This document shows positions 1 through 9,055 of a stretch of DNA of 64,000 nucleotides, piece by piece (position 1 is the stretch's first letter; each line of letters begins with the position of its first letter). Under the pieces are notes generated by a model. It searched no databases. It was not told the origin of the DNA and saw nothing but the letters and a program-made list of their open reading frames with translations. A program made the translations under genes and the position numbers. Origin of the DNA: Bacillota bacterium (GTDB lineage Bacteria; Bacillota; Clostridia; Lachnospirales; Lachnospiraceae); assembly GCA_023439505.1 (NCBI GenBank), contig JAEXNR010000029.1, forward strand, positions 62,001 through 126,000, written 5' to 3'.

Positions 1-281
1 CGACCCTCTGTGGAGATGGCATCTGCCACTTCATAGATCAGCTCTTCATCAAAGGATGCCGCCAGTCCGATGGCTTGCGGAAATACCGTGGCAACACCTG
101 CCCTTGCCACACCATGCAATGCTTCATTCCACCAATTGTAGGATTTGATGTTCAGCCGTTCTACAGCCGGAGCTGTATGCAGCGTTTGAAACACCTTCTC
201 CTCCAGCGTCATTTGCGCAACCAGTTTTTCTGCCCTTTCTCTGAATTCTCCGGTTCTCTCATAATACTTTTTATTCGCCAT
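1..281 (-). CDS. Glycoside hydrolase family 3 enzyme, N-terminal part (runs off the window)
   Basis: Only the first 93 codons are inside the window. The reading has the GH3 N-terminal signature: an LVAQMTLEEKV segment near residue 20, then YNWWNEALHGVAR around residues 50-62 and FPQAIGLAASFD further on. In GH3 beta-xylosidases and beta-glucosidases these line the substrate pocket of the first TIM-barrel domain. The start is well placed, with AGGAGA 3-4 bases before ATG. There is no signal peptide, so it is probably cytoplasmic and acts on imported oligosaccharides. It lies 70 bp downstream of the GH42-like gene on the same strand, so the two may be co-transcribed. Whether the substrate is a xyloside or a glucoside cannot be told from this fragment. 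Confidence 0.85.
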   Translation of the reverse strand, partial: MANKKYYERTGEFRERAEKLVAQMTLEEKVFQTLHTAPAVERLNIKSYNWWNEALHGVARAGVATVFPQAIGLAASFDEELIYEVADAISTEG

Positions 282-351
282 TGTTCTCCTCTTTTCCGTG
301 CTGTGATTTGCAGTGAAACTATCTCGCTTTCACTGTGCAAGTATTTTTCTT

Positions 352-2241
352 TTACTCTGATTCCACCTGTATGGTACCGTCTTCATATAGTACCCATTCC
401 TGATCATTGATCAGCGTCTTGGCAACCTGTTGATCGGTCAGAACCATGGGTCTGGCATTACCAAACTGTCTGCAGCAGTCCTCTAACAGATAGGAGAAGG
501 CGGGGGAGGGTGTCCAGATAGCATCCGCCTGTGCATCAAGATCTAATGGTGCGGCAAAGTAGATTCCCATCCCCTTGCCATGATGGTTGGCAAAGGAACA
601 GAAGGCCTTCCTGGTTGATACCGCACCCTGTTCACGCTCTTCATTTAACATTAACGGAATCACATTCTGATTCAGCTTATTCCACGCAATCATGGAATGC
701 TGATGTCGGAGGGCCTTTAATTTGTCCATCCAGGGCAATGCCTCCACATGGTACTCACTGTGTCCCCAGACCTCTTCTGATTCCGGATTCATACCAAATA
801 CCTGCTCAAATTCTTCTACCGGGACGTCCTCCAGATCATGGGGATGGCAATTGGCTAAAAGCACTCCGCCTTCCTTCACCCACGCTCCGATCTTCTTGAG
901 CACCTCTGCTCTGACTACCTTCACATCCAGCATAACCAGTACCTTGCTGCCCGTCAGGTCTTTCGACAGTTCTCCCGTCAGGGCACCGTCAAGAATCATC
1001 TGCTCATCCGCCACATTCACCATATAGTTCTTACGAATAGCGCTCATGGATGCCCTGATGCTGTCAGGTATGGGTGTTCCTCCAAGGATCGCCTCATCCA
1101 GTGGCCAGAAGAAGGTGATCTTCTGCTTCATTTCCCGTTCTTCAATCAGCTCCTGATACTGCTTGACAAAATCGCCTCCGCTCCTGCCCTTCTCTTTCTC
1201 TGTCAGATTCCCATAGTAATGAAATATCTGGCGGTTGCCGTAAGCGATACTGCCATAGGTACGAACCGCAACTCCCAGGGGGAGGATAGGCCCTACCGGT
1301 TCTAATCCCAGATAAGCCCCGTAGTATTCGCAGGCACTGTGCATATGTATGGTAAGATAGGTATTTTCATAAAAATTATTGCCTTCATTGGTTAAGCGAA
1401 TTCCTCCCTGATACTTTGCGGCAATTTTCGCCTGATCGGAAAAGGATGACCCATGTTCCGGCTCCTCGATTCCGCCGGTACACAGATAGATGGGAACCTG
1501 AGGAAAATGCTTCCTGCAGGCTTCCATCCAAAAGCCGGCATAATCCGTCATCGATTTGTGATACCACAACAGGAAATCCATATACGCCGTGCGGCTGGGA
1601 GAAGCCACCCGAAGGAACGGTGTCACTTCTTCAAAGGATTGGTATCTCGTTCTCCATTTCAAATTCAGTGTCTCAATGCTGCCATATTTCTTCTCCATCT
1701 CATGGCGAAAGCTCTTCTTCGCATCTGCGCCGCCGCACCAGAATCCTCTATGGGTATGATAATCTCCCGGCCAGTTGCCCACAACCGGGAATATCGCTTC
1801 CCCATAATCCCCACAGATTCCGGGTTGGATACTCTCCAATACATTCCAGGGCAGATAGTGTTCTGCAAAGGCCTTTAATACTCTGTCAATCTCCGTAAGA
1901 AAATCCGGGTTCCAGACAGATTCAATGGGATTTTCTTTCTTATGTTCCAGGCATACCAGACCACGATGGCGATCCGAGTCCAGCCACCACCGGGGTGCTG
2001 CATATTTGGGCCCCATTAAAAGAAAAGGCACAAATTTAAGCCCTTCTTCCTGAATCAGTTTTACCTTTTCATCATAGAACTCCCATTGAAAGCCATCCCT
2101 CTCCTCAGGCTCAAAATCTCTCCAATAAACATAAATCTGAACCGATGTAAATCCCTTCTCCTTCACAAACCTTAGAGCTTTTCGAATCTCCTGCTCCTCC
2201 CCTTCAAAGGGGATACCGCATACTACAATCTCACCCATCAT
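352..2241 (-). CDS. GH42-like (clan GH-A) glycosidase, possible beta-galactosidase
   Basis: About 629 residues, no signal peptide. The N-terminal half reads as a TIM barrel (VQIYVYWRDFEPEE near residue 45; GPKYAAPRWW near 90). A GICGDYGEA segment near residue 150 is a candidate acid/base region, and an NEGNNFYENTY segment near residue 295 a candidate for the second carboxylate. Residues of about 380-500 resemble the trimerisation (glutamine-amidotransferase-like) domain of GH42 beta-galactosidases, including a KIGAWVKEGGVLLANCHP stretch. Some relatives are labelled family-14-like, so the family is not certain. I chose the ATG at 2241 because GGAAGGAGA lies 5 bases upstream; an in-frame ATG at 2268 has no comparable site. 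Transcription continues toward the GH3 gene. Confidence 0.65.
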   Translation of the reverse strand: MMGEIVVCGIPFEGEEQEIRKALRFVKEKGFTSVQIYVYWRDFEPEERDGFQWEFYDEKVKLIQEEGLKFVPFLLMGPKYAAPRWWLDSDRHRGLVCLEHKKENPIESVWNPDFLTEIDRVLKAFAEHYLPWNVLESIQPGICGDYGEAIFPVVGNWPGDYHTHRGFWCGGADAKKSFRHEMEKKYGSIETLNLKWRTRYQSFEEVTPFLRVASPSRTAYMDFLLWYHKSMTDYAGFWMEACRKHFPQVPIYLCTGGIEEPEHGSSFSDQAKIAAKYQGGIRLTNEGNNFYENTYLTIHMHSACEYYGAYLGLEPVGPILPLGVAVRTYGSIAYGNRQIFHYYGNLTEKEKGRSGGDFVKQYQELIEEREMKQKITFFWPLDEAILGGTPIPDSIRASMSAIRKNYMVNVADEQMILDGALTGELSKDLTGSKVLVMLDVKVVRAEVLKKIGAWVKEGGVLLANCHPHDLEDVPVEEFEQVFGMNPESEEVWGHSEYHVEALPWMDKLKALRHQHSMIAWNKLNQNVIPLMLNEEREQGAVSTRKAFCSFANHHGKGMGIYFAAPLDLDAQADAIWTPSPAFSYLLEDCCRQFGNARPMVLTDQQVAKTLINDQEWVLYEDGTIQVESE

Positions 2242-2304
2242 AAAGTCTCCTTCCAAAATGTGTATCATGAATTGCCTCTGATCTATCTTACATCAGTCAG
2301 ATTT

Positions 2305-2355
2305 TGATATATCATTCATAAGTTTAATATTATCATATGATGTATGATATATCAA
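2305..2355 (-). promoter_or_regulatory. Promoter of the GH42-like gene with two identical palindromes
   Basis: On the minus strand, TTGATA (2350-2355) and TAATAT (2327-2332) are separated by 17 bp. The 10-bp palindrome TGATATATCA occurs twice, at 2345-2354 over the -35 box and at 2305-2314 just downstream of the expected start site, 40 bp apart. This is a likely operator pair for an unknown regulator. From 2356 to 2532 I see nothing convincing. Confidence 0.5.
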
Positions 2356-2532
2356 ACATTTTTTCTTTTCCCTTTATGTGCGGGATGCATGATGTTATAC
2401 CGCTTAGCCTCCTCCCTGTTATTCAAGAAAATAGTCTGGCGCACTGGCACGACCATGACAATCTTCCTTAAACGCGTCATGTGCCTCCCCCCAGAGGGTT
2501 TTTATCAAATAGGACAAACTTTCCTTTGCGAT

Positions 2533-2586
2533 AAAAAAATACTCCCCACCGGACAAACAGTTGAAGATATCTGTTTGTCCGGCGGG
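2533..2586 (-). terminator. Intrinsic terminator of the first chemoreceptor gene
   Basis: A 16-bp stem with one mismatch (arms 2545-2560 and 2571-2586, core GGACAAACAG / CTGTTTGTCC) and a 10-base loop, followed on the minus strand by seven T residues (2533-2539). It lies 44 bp past the chemoreceptor stop. Confidence 0.85.
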
Positions 2587-2629
2587 AAGTATCCGACCGC
2601 ATTTATCATATCAGGCAGGTCCTGCCTTC

Positions 2630-4756
2630 TTAGTCTATCTTGAATTTTCCGACTGCATCTTTGAGTGATAACGCATTCTCACTTAATTCCTGCGAAACTG
2701 TTTCCAGGGAGGTTACAGCGTCAAATTGATGATTTGTTGCTTCGCTTACCGATAAGGTAGCAGCAGCTGTCTGCTGGGAAACTGCTGAAATATTCTCAAT
2801 TGCTGAGAGGGTATCTGCTCTGGCAGCTTCCATCTCCCGTACACCGCCCAATATCATGTCAACATTCTCAATCAATTTCTCTACATGCTCATTCATATCA
2901 AGGAAATATTTCTGAGTGGTATTAACCGCAACACCCTGATCCTTTACAATACTTTCTGCCTTATTCGCCGTACCTACGGCAGCTTTCGTCTCTTGCTGAA
3001 TATCTTTAATCAGTCCCTCGATTTCGTGTACCGCATTGATGGACTGATCCGCCAGTTTTCTTACCTGCTCTGCAACCACCATAAAGCCCCGGCCTGCTTC
3101 ACCGGCTCTTGCTGCCTCAATGGAAGCATTCAGTGACAGGAGATTTGTCTCATCGGCAATATTATTGATGGCTCCGACGATCTTACTGATGGATTTTGAC
3201 TTATTTTCCAGGTTCTCTATATTTTTGATTATCTGATTGGTGATTTCAGTCGTGGAATTTGCCTTTTCATGCAGGGATTCCATATTATCTATTCCCTGTA
3301 CAATACTATCCTTGGTTTCTGCCGCAATCGAGCTGATCTCATTGGTCTTGCCCGTCACCATGGTTATTTTCTTAGACAAATCATCCATTTGGAGCAGACA
3401 ATTCTCCGAATCCTGTGCCTGCTGGTTAACGCCCATCTCGATATCATGAATTGCATTGGTGATTCCGGAGGTTGCTTTAGCAAAGACCTCGGAGGAATTT
3501 GTTACTTTGACGGAGGACTGTGTTACCGATGAGCTCTCGTTCACAACCTTCTCGATCAAACTTCTCATATTTCCAATGGTGTCATTGACACCCTCTGCCA
3601 GAATGCTGAATTCATCCTTTCGCTTCACCTTAATCTGTAATGTGAAGTCACCCTTGGCGATCTTCTTCAACTCATTGATCACATGAATAATGACCCTCTG
3701 TATTCCTGTCGCCATAAGGATACCGACAAGGATTGCAACAAGACTGGCAATCACGACAATAATAATTGTAATCTTCTGGATCTGGGCTAATTCCTGTAAT
3801 ACGGTGGACTCCGGTATTAAAGCACACAAGGTGACACCGGATCCTCTGATTCTGGAATACAGGTATAAGTATTTCTTCCCTTCAAAGGTTACATTCAGTG
3901 TGTCAGCATCAGCCTTTGCATTCTTGGAATCCGCATAAAATTCTTCCTGTCCAAAACTCATCTCCTGTATTGACGCATCACTGGACTTAATAAGTTCTCT
4001 GCCATCATCCGTGATCATACCGACAATACTGTCTTTTCCAAGCTCAAGGTCCGAAAGAATCGCTTCAAGCGCTGCTTTGCTGACATCAATGAGAACAATT
4101 GACTTACCGGAATTAAAGCTCTTCACCCGGCGCAGTGCATAAAACTCTGTTCTAACAGCCAGCGCCTTGTCAAACTCCTCATCCTTACCGATCCAATAGC
4201 TTGCATTGGCACCGGACTTTAGACCCACTGCAGCTTTTGATTTAAGAAATATGTCATACAGACCGGTGGCATACTTTCCTGTCGTTGATACTGTCTTGAC
4301 TTCAGGTGAAAAAATATGGATTCCCTGGATGAAATGATCCGTCGTCTGTTTTGTCATAACTTCATTAATAATATCAGTATTGGTATTAAACGCAATTCTT
4401 GCATCATAATTATATGCACCGTTAAAATAATTCTGAATTTTTGTATCTACTGAGTACTGACTTGCTGTGGCGGAGATGGATTCCAATCCGAACTTTATGT
4501 ATTCCCCTGTCATCTTGATTGCCTGCAGGCTTGATGAATTATAATTCTTAATGATAATCTTGGATGACTGATTGTAGGACACTACGCCAATTGCGATCAC
4601 AAAACACACCGATATCATAAAGGACATAATCAGTCTCATGCTGATACTGTGATGCCACTTCACCATTTTCCGATTCTTCTCTGTATCATCCAAAATATTC
4701 TTGTCTCTTTTTCCGTTGCTAAAAGGGATTTTTATCGTTTTTAGTTTCTTCCACAT
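2630..4756 (-). CDS. Methyl-accepting chemotaxis protein with extracellular Cache-type sensor
   Basis: Transmembrane chemoreceptor of 708 residues. A basic N terminus leads to TM1 (about 42-62). An extracellular region of about 260 residues has the layout of a double Cache ligand-binding domain. TM2 follows (about 330-352), then HAMP and a long coiled-coil signalling domain. The hairpin tip is recognisable (NLLSLNASIEAARAGEAG, about residues 535-555) and continues as GRGFMVVAEQVRKLADQS; Met replaces the usual Ala. There is no C-terminal CheR-tethering pentapeptide. It should signal to CheA/CheW; the ligand is unknown. Start chosen at the ATG preceded by GGAGG with 9-bp spacing; an ATG eight codons earlier overlaps that site. 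It is monocistronic, with its own terminator. Confidence 0.93.
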   Translation of the reverse strand: MWKKLKTIKIPFSNGKRDKNILDDTEKNRKMVKWHHSISMRLIMSFMISVCFVIAIGVVSYNQSSKIIIKNYNSSSLQAIKMTGEYIKFGLESISATASQYSVDTKIQNYFNGAYNYDARIAFNTNTDIINEVMTKQTTDHFIQGIHIFSPEVKTVSTTGKYATGLYDIFLKSKAAVGLKSGANASYWIGKDEEFDKALAVRTEFYALRRVKSFNSGKSIVLIDVSKAALEAILSDLELGKDSIVGMITDDGRELIKSSDASIQEMSFGQEEFYADSKNAKADADTLNVTFEGKKYLYLYSRIRGSGVTLCALIPESTVLQELAQIQKITIIIVVIASLVAILVGILMATGIQRVIIHVINELKKIAKGDFTLQIKVKRKDEFSILAEGVNDTIGNMRSLIEKVVNESSSVTQSSVKVTNSSEVFAKATSGITNAIHDIEMGVNQQAQDSENCLLQMDDLSKKITMVTGKTNEISSIAAETKDSIVQGIDNMESLHEKANSTTEITNQIIKNIENLENKSKSISKIVGAINNIADETNLLSLNASIEAARAGEAGRGFMVVAEQVRKLADQSINAVHEIEGLIKDIQQETKAAVGTANKAESIVKDQGVAVNTTQKYFLDMNEHVEKLIENVDMILGGVREMEAARADTLSAIENISAVSQQTAAATLSVSEATNHQFDAVTSLETVSQELSENALSLKDAVGKFKID

Positions 4757-4924
4757 TCTACTTATCCTCCGTGATTTCATACTTCATGCCTTTTATGACA
4801 TTATTTTAGCATATTAGACATATTATTTGTTAATATTTTTAAAACTTTTTGAAAAAAATTGAAAATATTTACCTTGACTCCCAAAATGACCTTGCATTTT
4901 CCCATGAAACGTATAAAATTAAGT

Positions 4925-4952
4925 TTTACAGATCCCTTTCTTCTGTTATAAT
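4925..4952 (+). promoter_or_regulatory. Promoter of the thioesterase gene
   Basis: TTTACA (4925-4930) and TATAAT (4947-4952) with a 16-bp spacer, about 50 bp before the thioesterase start. Confidence 0.55.
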
Positions 4953-5002
4953 ATTATCATTTATCATCGGACGGGGAAAAGCTGACTGGAAAGGAGTTTA
5001 TT

Positions 5003-5473
5003 ATGGACGCAAAGCATGTACGGGATTCCGTCACAGAACAGGTACAGATTTTGATGCCTTCTCATATCAATGGTTCGGGAAGATTATTCGGAGGACAGCT
5101 GGTAGAATGGATTGATGTGGTGGCAGCTGTTGTAGCCAGACGTCATTCTGAACACAACGTCACCACAGCAGCCATAGATAATCTGCAGTTTAAAGCAGGT
5201 GCTTTTATGAATAATATTCTGGTATTGGTGGGGAGGATCACTTATGTAGGCAATACCTCCATGGAGGTTAGAGTGGATACCTATGTAGAGGATCTGAACG
5301 GAGTACGCAAAGTGGTGAACAGGGCCTATCTTGTTATGGTGGCTTTGGATGAGAAAGGCGCTCCGACTGAGGTTCCAAGATTAAGTTTGGAAACAGAGTC
5401 GGAGCGCGCTGAATGGGAAGCGGGAGAACGCCGTAATTTGCTGCGGCACCAACGCCGCAGGGAAGGCTATTAA
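5003..5473 (+). CDS. Acyl-CoA thioesterase, hotdog fold (YciA/BFIT-like)
   Basis: A 156-residue single-domain hotdog protein. The start of the family signature is clear: MPSHINGSGRLFGGQLVEWID at about residues 18-38, where the Asn and Gly-Gly motif and the following Asp form the acyl-CoA site in this group. The central helix (VVAAVVARRHS) and the strand DNLQFKAGAF follow as expected. It should hydrolyse acyl-CoA thioesters in the cytoplasm; chain-length preference cannot be read. AGGAG lies 6 bases before the ATG. The arginine-rich tail (about 135-156) is charged and probably flexible. The stop lies 3 bp from the stop of the convergent protease gene, so no intrinsic terminator fits between them. 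Confidence 0.85.
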   Translation: MDAKHVRDSVTEQVQILMPSHINGSGRLFGGQLVEWIDVVAAVVARRHSEHNVTTAAIDNLQFKAGAFMNNILVLVGRITYVGNTSMEVRVDTYVEDLNGVRKVVNRAYLVMVALDEKGAPTEVPRLSLETESERAEWEAGERRNLLRHQRRREGY

Positions 5474-5476
5474 ATT

Positions 5477-7315
5477 CTATTCATATTCTATGATAAACGC
5501 ATAATAAATATCAGTACTGTAAGTAGTCTTACCCGTATTAAGATAGACGTAATAGGTTCCGGCCTTTAAATCCCGTTCCATATACTGATAATAACCTGCA
5601 GATCCAATATACGCAGTATCGATATAGTTCAATTCTGAATCATAGAGATCGAAATAGACTGCATCAGATTCCTCTTCATTGTCCAGTATCACCGCCGCTT
5701 CAAATTTACAATCTTTTGTTGCAGTGAATTTGTAGCAGTCTCCCGGTTCTGAAGGTAACAGGACGCCTGCCGCCACGATCTCCGAAGGGATCTCCTGGCA
5801 GGTTTGTGTACTCTGGCTCTTGTCGGGATCCTCCAGGATCGCATTATTGATCAGGTCTTCCACCCGTTTCACATACAGGGCATAATATTCGCTTACGGTT
5901 ACCGGTCTGTTTGTGGCCACTTTCTCTAATTCTCTGATATTAATCGCAAAATTCAGATTCTGCCCCTCCACGTAACACATGGTATTGATTCCGATCACTT
6001 GCCCATAAGCATTCAGTAATGGTCCGCCGCTATTCCCACTGGACATGGATGCCGTTGTCTGAATATAATCCACCTGATCAAAGATTCTGGAGGAGGTGGA
6101 TACAATTCCGCTGGATAAGGTTCCGGTAAGCCCCATGGGACTTCCAAGCGCATAAACCGGTTCTCCCACACTGGGAGCAGCCTGACTCAGGGTCAGACTG
6201 TCATTCTCCGAATTGATCCCAAGAATGGCAATATCCAGTACGGTGTCGTATCCGATTACGGTATAGACATCATAGATCTTATCGTCGTAGGTTTTTACCT
6301 GAATTTTATTCGTACCCTGAATCACATGATAATTCGTAACAATCTTACCTTTTCCAATAAAGAAGCCGGAGCCAAGAGCCTTCCCGTTGGTCGGACTTTC
6401 TGCGGTAACTTCAACCGTGGAGGAGCCGCATTTTTTGTATATCTCCTGAGGGGTGAGCTGGGTATCCTGCTTAGGCTGTTCTATGGTGGTAATATTCAGG
6501 AGAAGCCGGTCATCGGATTGATTACTGGTGATCGTAATCCTTCCCTTTCCCGACTTGTTTGGCTTAATTGACAGGCCAAGTAATTCTTTGCTCTCTGTAT
6601 TCTTCCAGGTTAATGTAAACAGCTCCGGATGATCTGACGTAACGTCCAGTTTCTCACCCTCTATGTAATCGGCGATAGAGATCCAAATGGTTTTTTCCTG
6701 AAATAACGTAATATCTGAAGCAAAAGTCCCAATTCGATTCGTTCCGATGGTGACGGTGCACTCCGCTTTGTTCCCTCCTGCCGATGCAGTTACGATGACC
6801 TTTCCCTTCTCCTTTGCCTGAAAGTTCCCCTTGGCATCAATCTCTGCAATGCTTTCATCCGATACGCTCCATACCACCTTATCCTCCATGCCATAGGTTT
6901 TTGCCTTAAACTGATAATACTCCGTCCGGTTCAGATATTCTGTTGACGACGTATATGCCACATAGGGCTCTGCCACCTTGACCGATAGCTTCAAAGGATA
7001 GATTTTATTGTTCTGATTGACTTTCACCGTAACATAGGAGGTGCCTTTGGAGACCGGTGTAACACTTCCAGTTTTATTTACCTTGAGTATACCGGGATTC
7101 CCGGTCGTATAAGTGACTTTCGCATTCTTCATCAGATTTACGAGTTCAATTTGATAAGCATCCTGTTTTACATATAGGGTGATTGTCTTCTCTGATAATG
7201 CAGGTGACTTCACCTGGGCATAGGCCACTGTTCCTGCTGACATCCCGGCAATCATGACACCGACGATCATAATCATAATAAAGATCTTACTAAAAAGCTT
7301 TGCTGATTTTCTCAA
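5477..7315 (-). CDS. Secreted trypsin-like (HtrA-type) serine protease with Ig-like repeats
   Basis: A 612-residue exported protein. Residues 1-33 form a signal peptide (basic start, long hydrophobic run, ends near AYAQ). Residues of about 40-280 are bacterial Ig-like (BIG2-type) repeats, e.g. GSVTPVSKGTSYVTVKV and GNFQAKEKGKVIVTASAGG. Residues of about 290-470 are a chymotrypsin-fold protease with the full triad: His in TNYHVIQG, Asp in TVLDIAILGI, Ser in SSGNSGGPLLN. The last ~80 residues (KFTATKDCKFEAAVIL, KAGTYYVYLNTG) resemble a bacterial pre-peptidase C-terminal domain. No PDZ domain is seen, unlike classical HtrA. The start is TTG, supported by GGGAGG 8 bases upstream. Probably a cell-wall-associated protease. 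Confidence 0.9.
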   Translation of the reverse strand: MRKSAKLFSKIFIMIMIVGVMIAGMSAGTVAYAQVKSPALSEKTITLYVKQDAYQIELVNLMKNAKVTYTTGNPGILKVNKTGSVTPVSKGTSYVTVKVNQNNKIYPLKLSVKVAEPYVAYTSSTEYLNRTEYYQFKAKTYGMEDKVVWSVSDESIAEIDAKGNFQAKEKGKVIVTASAGGNKAECTVTIGTNRIGTFASDITLFQEKTIWISIADYIEGEKLDVTSDHPELFTLTWKNTESKELLGLSIKPNKSGKGRITITSNQSDDRLLLNITTIEQPKQDTQLTPQEIYKKCGSSTVEVTAESPTNGKALGSGFFIGKGKIVTNYHVIQGTNKIQVKTYDDKIYDVYTVIGYDTVLDIAILGINSENDSLTLSQAAPSVGEPVYALGSPMGLTGTLSSGIVSTSSRIFDQVDYIQTTASMSSGNSGGPLLNAYGQVIGINTMCYVEGQNLNFAINIRELEKVATNRPVTVSEYYALYVKRVEDLINNAILEDPDKSQSTQTCQEIPSEIVAAGVLLPSEPGDCYKFTATKDCKFEAAVILDNEEESDAVYFDLYDSELNYIDTAYIGSAGYYQYMERDLKAGTYYVYLNTGKTTYSTDIYYAFIIEYE

Positions 7316-7378
7316 AATACTGCCTCCCGATTCTTAATTGACAAACGTTATTGTTACATACTCAGCTCATCTACTAAT

Positions 7379-7406
7379 ATTATAACGGTAATATTTGTAA
7401 TTACAA
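7379..7406 (-). promoter_or_regulatory. Promoter of the secreted protease gene
   Basis: On the minus strand, TTGTAA (rc of 7401-7406) and a perfect TATAAT (rc of 7379-7384) with a 16-bp spacer. The -35 box sits in the palindrome TTGTAATTACAA (7395-7406), a possible regulator site. Confidence 0.6.
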
Positions 7407-7486
7407 TATTTTCCCATCAATAAATTTATTTATTTTTGTTTTCGTTTTTGTTATAAGACACGTAAAAGCTGCCCTTTGCTTCCTTA

Positions 7487-8317
7487 TCAGATCCTATGTC
7501 TGGCATAGTAAAACATATATTGCTGAACGATCCCTGCGTAACCGGAATACTTCTCTTTCTCAAACTTCCCCTGATATACTTCTTTAAGCACCCGGTCAAT
7601 CCATACATCCACCGGAAAGGCTTCAATATGATGCAGTCCGAAGAGCGCAATGCAGTTGGCCACCTTCTCTCCGATTCCATGAATTGTCTTTAACACGCTG
7701 ACAGCCTCTTCAAAGCTGCAATCCACCAGATTCTCAAGAAGAATTGTACCATCCGAAACAGCTTGTGCCGCACTGAGAACATAACGATCCCGATAACCAA
7801 GCCCCAGCCCCCGCAGTTCCTCTTCCCTTGCAGCCCCAAGGCGTTGGGGGGTGGGAAACGTGTAGTAGGTGATCCCGCCGCACTCCGGATCGATCTTTGC
7901 ATCTCCATAGTGCCTGCAGATTGCCTCAATGCAATTTTTTATGGCAGGGATATTCTTATTCTGAGATATGATAAAGCTGATCATTGCCTCAAACGCTTCC
8001 TGCCTTAAAATTCTGATTCCCTGCCCATAGGTTACTGCCTCTCTTAAAAATGGATCCTCGCCGCGCGCCAACCGCCCCACGATGCCGTTATAGTCATAGA
8101 ACATATCAAAATAGTTTGCCCAGACACTCTCATACATTTCTTCACTGCAGCTAAGCCTGATTGTTTCCGGGTCCACCTGCGTAAGCTCAAGATAATTCTC
8201 ATATGCAACCAGACAATAGGTATTGTCCTTTATGTAATTCATTCGAAAGCATTGCCCTGATTCGGCAATCTGTGCTATATTAAAATTCTTTGATTTTATT
8301 ATCATACCATCAACCAT
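7487..8317 (-). CDS. 8-oxoguanine DNA glycosylase/AP lyase (OGG1 family)
   Basis: A base-excision repair enzyme of 276 residues. Residues 1-95 match the OGG N-terminal domain. The rest is the HhH-GPD domain: FEAMISFIISQNKNIPAIK, then the helix-hairpin-helix HGIGEKVANCIALFGL carrying the catalytic Lys (EKVA), and PVDVW with the catalytic Asp. These match the human OGG1 GTKVADC...PVDVH arrangement. It should remove 8-oxoguanine and nick the abasic site. The ATG at 8317 has GGAG 5 bases upstream; a longer reading from 8368 has no good site. It lies upstream of the protease on the same strand but a separate promoter lies between them. Confidence 0.92.
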   Translation of the reverse strand: MVDGMIIKSKNFNIAQIAESGQCFRMNYIKDNTYCLVAYENYLELTQVDPETIRLSCSEEMYESVWANYFDMFYDYNGIVGRLARGEDPFLREAVTYGQGIRILRQEAFEAMISFIISQNKNIPAIKNCIEAICRHYGDAKIDPECGGITYYTFPTPQRLGAAREEELRGLGLGYRDRYVLSAAQAVSDGTILLENLVDCSFEEAVSVLKTIHGIGEKVANCIALFGLHHIEAFPVDVWIDRVLKEVYQGKFEKEKYSGYAGIVQQYMFYYARHRI

Positions 8318-8510
8318 GCTCGCTCCATTACTCCTTAAATTTATGTAAATCCATCCGTCACCGCCCATTATAGCATATCCTTACCAAAGGAGATATGGTA
8401 ATTCCAACAAATACAGGATGATAGAAATTATGAAAACACCATGGAAATGATAGAATAAACCATTACCATCCGTCATCAAAAATGATATAATCTAACCACC
8501 CGATGATCGA

Positions 8511-8551
8511 TTAAAATATTCACTGCCTTGGCAGCATGGAGGATTATTATG
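8511..8551 (+). repeat. Leader repeat, copy 1 (carries the ribosome binding site)
   Basis: The 41 bases ending in the GNAT start codon match the 41 bases ending in the start codon of the BceA-like gene (29782-29822, minus strand) at all but about four positions. The shared core is TTCACTGC-x-TTGGCAG-x-ATGGAGGATTA. A third gene (start 19492) carries the 3' part. The repeat contains the GGAGG Shine-Dalgarno sequence. Confidence 0.6.
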
Positions 8552-9055
8552 TCAACTACAAATACAACATTAGAAGGATTTCAACTTCGCTTTGCCACGC
8601 AAAAGGATGTCCCACTGATTCTCACTTTTATCAGGGCTTTGGCAGAGTATGAGAATCTTTCCCACAAAGTCATTGCCACTGAGGAACTTCTTACCGAGCA
8701 TCTCTTTCAGCATAAGATGGCGGAGGTTCTGATTGGCGAATATCACGGAGAACCCGTCGCTTTTGCATTGTTCTTCTCCAATTTCTCCACCTTTCTCGGA
8801 CAGCCTGGTATCTATCTGGAGGATCTGTATGTAAAACCGGAACTTCGCGGCAAGGGGATTGGAACCATACTGTTATCCCGTCTCGCTGCCCTTGTACTGG
8901 AGAGAAAGTTTGGAAGGCTGGAATGGGCCTGCCTTGATTGGAATGAACCCTCCATTGCATTTTATAAGCAGATGGGTGCTGTTGCAATGGATGAATGGAC
9001 GAACTACCGGGTCACCGGCAACGCCCTGGAGCAGTTGGCAAACCTTTCTTTATAA
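8549..9055 (+). CDS. GNAT-family N-acetyltransferase (diamine acetyltransferase-like)
   Basis: A 168-residue single-domain acetyltransferase. It begins LRFATQKDVPLILTFIRALAEYE, as in spermidine/spermine N1-acetyltransferase relatives. Then come the core strand IYLEDLYVKPELRGKGIGTILL with the acetyl-CoA pyrophosphate loop (R-G-K-G-I-G) and the C-terminal WNEPSIAFYKQMGA motif. Polyamine or thialysine-type substrates are typical of this subgroup, but the substrate is inferred only. The start is ATG 8549 with GGAGG 6 bases upstream; the in-frame TTG at 8528 belongs to the repeated leader. Monocistronic. Confidence 0.9.
   Translation: MSTTNTTLEGFQLRFATQKDVPLILTFIRALAEYENLSHKVIATEELLTEHLFQHKMAEVLIGEYHGEPVAFALFFSNFSTFLGQPGIYLEDLYVKPELRGKGIGTILLSRLAALVLERKFGRLEWACLDWNEPSIAFYKQMGAVAMDEWTNYRVTGNALEQLANLSL

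Noticed and set aside
1416..1898. 160-residue plus-strand frame opposite the GH42-like gene
   Set aside because: Antisense shadow of a well-supported gene; composition is Pro/Ser/Arg-rich and there is no ribosome site.
2344..2643. 99-residue plus-strand frame before the first chemoreceptor
   Set aside because: It runs through the chemoreceptor terminator and the glycosidase promoter and has no ribosome site.
7426..7680. 84-residue minus-strand frame at the end of the glycosylase gene
   Set aside because: Out-of-frame shadow of the conserved HhH-GPD C terminus; no start signal.
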